Assembly: GCF_014779665.1 (NCBI RefSeq)
Contig: NZ_JACXYY010000006.1
Span: 248,001-312,000, forward strand
Length of the DNA: 64,000 nucleotides
Direction: 5' to 3'
From: Nocardioides hwasunensis
GTDB lineage: Bacteria; Actinomycetota; Actinomycetes; Propionibacteriales; Nocardioidaceae
Every line of letters starts with the position of its first letter. Within the stretch, counting starts at the first letter, position 1. The notes beneath the pieces are model-generated. The model had not been told where the DNA came from, did no database searches, and saw nothing but the letters and a program-made list of their open reading frames with translations. A program made the position numbers and the translations under genes. This document shows positions 62,127 to 64,000 of the stretch, in pieces.

Positions 62127-62145
62127 TTAGGTAAGGCAACCCTAA
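62127..62145. promoter_or_regulatory. DtxR/IdeR iron box
   Basis: A 19-bp site matching the DtxR/IdeR consensus (TTAGGTTAGSCTAACCTAA) at 16 of 19 positions, with both TTAGG and CCTAA ends intact. It overlaps a TAGGGT -10 box (62140-62145) on the minus strand for the DUF2470 gene. Iron-loaded repressor would block transcription. Confidence 0.75.
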
Positions 62146-62160
62146 CCCGTCCCGGGCGGA

Positions 62161-63033
62161 TCAGACCAGCGGGAGCCGTTTCTGGGACCGCGGCAGGTGC
62201 GCGTAGCCGAGGCGGACCGCGCTGGTCAGCAACGCCGGGTCCCATGGCCACTCGCCCTGCTCCAGCGCCTCGGACTCGGGCACGCCACGGCCGGCGAGGT
62301 CGCGGATCGTCTCCGCGATCGTCCCGAGCTCGGTGCGCTGGTCCTGCACGAAGTCCTGGTCGACGACCTGGCCGTGTCCGGGCACCACGACCGTGCGGTC
62401 GGTCATCAGCCCGAGCACGAGGTCGAGGGTCATCGGCCACTCCATCGGCCACGAGTCGTCGCCGATGAACGGCGGGTCGGACTCCTCGACCAGGTCGCCG
62501 CCGAGCAGCACGTCGGCGTCCGGGACGCGTACGACGAGGTCGCCGGCCGTGTGCCCCCGGCCGGGATGGATGAGCTCGACGGCCCGGTCGCCCAGGTCGA
62601 TCTGGACGGCCGAGGAGAAGGTGCGGTCGGGGAGGCGCAGCGTGGTCTCGAGGATCTCCTCGCGGCGCGGGTGGTCGCCGGCGCGGTAGAGCTCGTGGGT
62701 CCGCGCCGCCGACTCCTCGATGTGGTCGCGCGCCCAGTCGGTGGCGTGGATCGGCATCTCGCCGAACTGCTCGACCATCGTGGCGTTGCCGAAGTGGTGG
62801 TCCCAGTGCTCGTGGGTGTTGACGAGTCCGGTGAGCGGCCCCGCGCCCAGGCGGCGTACGTCGTCGGCCACCCGGCGTGCCTCGGCGGCCGAGCCGTGCG
62901 TGTCGACCATCAGCAGCCCGTCGGAGCCGCCGATCAGGGTGATGTTGACGTGCATCCACTCGTAGTGCGCCACCCACACCCGCGGCGCGACCTCGGTGAA
63001 CCGGGGTGGGGAGTCGGGGGACGAGTCGGCCAT
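62161..63033 (-). CDS. MBL-fold metallo-hydrolase
   Basis: A 290-residue metallo-beta-lactamase-fold hydrolase. The metal motif HEHWDHH (in VNTHEHWDHHFGN) replaces the usual HxHxDH with a compatible form. The second His lies in GRGHTAGD, Asp in LLGGDLVEES and the last His in VPGHGQV. A QDFVQDQRTELGTI helix follows. The substrate is unknown. The ATG at 63033 is 7 bases after a TAGGGT box. It is divergent from hrcA. Confidence 0.85.
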   Translation of the reverse strand: MADSSPDSPPRFTEVAPRVWVAHYEWMHVNITLIGGSDGLLMVDTHGSAAEARRVADDVRRLGAGPLTGLVNTHEHWDHHFGNATMVEQFGEMPIHATDWARDHIEESAARTHELYRAGDHPRREEILETTLRLPDRTFSSAVQIDLGDRAVELIHPGRGHTAGDLVVRVPDADVLLGGDLVEESDPPFIGDDSWPMEWPMTLDLVLGLMTDRTVVVPGHGQVVDQDFVQDQRTELGTIAETIRDLAGRGVPESEALEQGEWPWDPALLTSAVRLGYAHLPRSQKRLPLV

Positions 63034-63040
63034 GTCCGCG

Positions 63041-63046
63041 ACCCTA
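63041..63046 (-). promoter_or_regulatory. -10 box for the MBL hydrolase gene
   Basis: TAGGGT on the minus strand, 7 bases upstream of the ATG at 63033. It lies 11 bases from the divergent hrcA -10 box. Confidence 0.5.
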
Positions 63047-63057
63047 CGGCGAACGAG

Positions 63058-63063
63058 TAGTCT
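63058..63063 (+). promoter_or_regulatory. -10 box for hrcA
   Basis: TAGTCT on the plus strand. Its last base is the first base of the CIRCE element, so the start of transcription falls inside CIRCE. Confidence 0.5.
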
Positions 63064-63089
63064 TGGCACTCGAGGCGAACGAGTGCCAG
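63063..63089. promoter_or_regulatory. CIRCE element upstream of hrcA
   Basis: TTGGCACTC, a 9-base spacer and GAGTGCCAG match the CIRCE layout (TTAGCACTC-N9-GAGTGCTAA). The arms pair at 8 of 9 positions. HrcA binds CIRCE, so the gene should repress itself and be relieved by heat or protein-folding stress. Confidence 0.9.
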
Positions 63090-63111
63090 AGAGACGTGCA
63101 GAGGAGGGCTC

Positions 63112-64000
63112 ATGGTCGACGACCGCAAGCTCGACGTGCTGCGCGCGATCGTGGAAGACTACGTCGCCACCGAGGAGCCGGTGGGATCCAAGGCACTGGT
63201 CGAGCGCCACGGGCTGGGCGTGTCCCCGGCGACCGTGCGCAACGACATGGCCGCGCTCGAGGACGAGGGCTACATCCACCAGCCCCACACCAGTGCCGGG
63301 CGGGTTCCGACGGACAAGGGCTACCGGCTCTTCGTCGACAAGCTCGCCACCCTCAAGCCGATGAGCACGGCCGAGCGCCGGGCCATCTCGACCCTGCTCG
63401 ACGGGGCCGTCGACCTCGACGACGTCGTGCAGAAGTCGGTGCGGCTGCTCAGCCAGCTCACCCGGCAGGTCGCGATCGTGCAGTACCCCTCGCTCTCGCG
63501 CTCCACCGTCCGCCACATCGAGCTGGTGCTGCTGACGCCGACGCGGGTGATGGTGATCCTCATCCTCAGCACCGGGCGGGTCGAGCAGCGGCTCGTCGAG
63601 CTCGACGAGGAGATCGCCGACACCGAGCTCGCCGAGGTCCGCGTCGCGGTCAACCAGGCGACCGCGGGCGTCCAGATCGCCGCGGCCACCACGGCGCTCG
63701 GCGAGCTGCCCGACGCGGCCCGGCCCGAGCTGGCCGACTGGCTGCGCTCCGTCGTGGGCGTGCTCACCGAGGCGATGTCCGACCACCGCAGCGACGAGCG
63801 GCTCGCGGTCGGCGGCACCGCCAACCTGGCCCGCTACGGCGACTTCGACACCGCCGTCCGCCCCCTCCTCGAGGCGCTGGAGGAGCACGTCGTGCTGCTC
63901 AAGCTGCTGGGGGAGTCGGGCATCGACGCCCTCACCGTCCGCATCGGGCACGAGGGCCCCTACTCCGAGCTCGCGGCCACCAGCGTGGTGGCCACCGGCT
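63112..64000 (+). CDS. hrcA: Heat-inducible transcription repressor HrcA (cut by window end)
   Basis: The first 296 codons of HrcA. The N-terminal winged helix ([70 protein letters not shown]) is diagnostic, and the dimerisation region with [22 protein letters not shown] follows. GAGGAGG precedes the ATG. A CIRCE element lies 22 bases upstream. In actinobacteria dnaJ usually follows; it would lie beyond the window. Confidence 0.96.
   Translation, partial: MVDDRKLDVLRAIVEDYVATEEPVGSKALVERHGLGVSPATVRNDMAALEDEGYIHQPHTSAGRVPTDKGYRLFVDKLATLKPMSTAERRAISTLLDGAVDLDDVVQKSVRLLSQLTRQVAIVQYPSLSRSTVRHIELVLLTPTRVMVILILSTGRVEQRLVELDEEIADTELAEVRVAVNQATAGVQIAAATTALGELPDAARPELADWLRSVVGVLTEAMSDHRSDERLAVGGTANLARYGDFDTAVRPLLEALEEHVVLLKLLGESGIDALTVRIGHEGPYSELAATSVVATG

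Overview
This 64 kb window is a chromosomal segment of a high-GC actinobacterium. Strong G/C third-position bias, frequent GTG (and some TTG) starts, the GlgE glucan pathway and the conserved order leuS, degV, comEA, comEC, holA, rpsT, lepA, hemW, hrcA fit the Propionibacteriales, most likely Nocardioides or a close relative. The genus is an inference from gene content. No insertion sequence, prophage, CRISPR array or rRNA operon is visible. There is one tRNA (Ala-GGC). No stretch over 300 bases lacks a gene.

Layout. (1) 1-9064: a partial secreted protein, thiolase, meaB, a Roadblock-like protein, a degenerate SDR, a GtrA membrane protein, a YbbN-type thioredoxin/TPR protein, ppdK and a Nudix protein. 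(2) 9095-22270: an alpha-glucan block. The operon glgE-treS-pep2-glgB has each gene pair joined by a 4-base start/stop overlap. It is flanked by divergent glgP and by glgX, with a small membrane protein and an AraC/DinB fusion between those two. (3) 22356-27716: enoyl-CoA hydratase, two small secreted or membrane genes, etfBA, and a secreted lysyl-oxidase-like protein. (4) 27767-31304: proA, a 48-residue membrane peptide, nadD-rsfS, a phosphatase and a DUF4112 protein. (5) 31388-36468: tRNA-Ala, an ornithine aminotransferase with atypical codon use, ankyrin and SDR genes, an ArsR-type repressor with its MFS transporter, and a DUF4870 protein. (6) 36512-44764: leuS behind a leader-peptide attenuator, degV, comEA, comEC, holA, rpsT. 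(7) 44978-57821: accessory genes (three phosphotransferases, GNAT, DMT transporter, hydrolase, regulators) around lepA, ending with fadD. (8) 57959-64000: an extracytoplasmic intradiol dioxygenase lipoprotein, hemW, DUF3097, an iron-box-controlled DUF2470 protein, an MBL hydrolase, and hrcA behind a CIRCE element (cut by the window end).

How the genes connect. TreS and maltokinase supply maltose-1-phosphate to GlgE. GlgE polymerises it, GlgB branches the glucan, and GlgP and GlgX break it down. Thiolase, enoyl-CoA hydratase, FadD, ETF and MeaB belong to fatty-acid and propionate oxidation. NadD, RsfS, LeuS, LepA, S20 and HolA are housekeeping.

Regulation is the richest part of the window. 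It holds a Leu-codon leader peptide and attenuator before leuS, a near-consensus DtxR/IdeR box before the DUF2470 gene, a CIRCE element before hrcA, a 22-bp palindrome over the ArsR-type start region, a 14-bp palindrome over the glgP promoter, and many TANNNT boxes 6-9 nt upstream of start codons, which suggests widespread leaderless transcription. A pair of related 44-nt palindromes sits between holA and rpsT. I see no wholly new multi-gene system. The best leads are regulatory elements and a few unusual enzymes.
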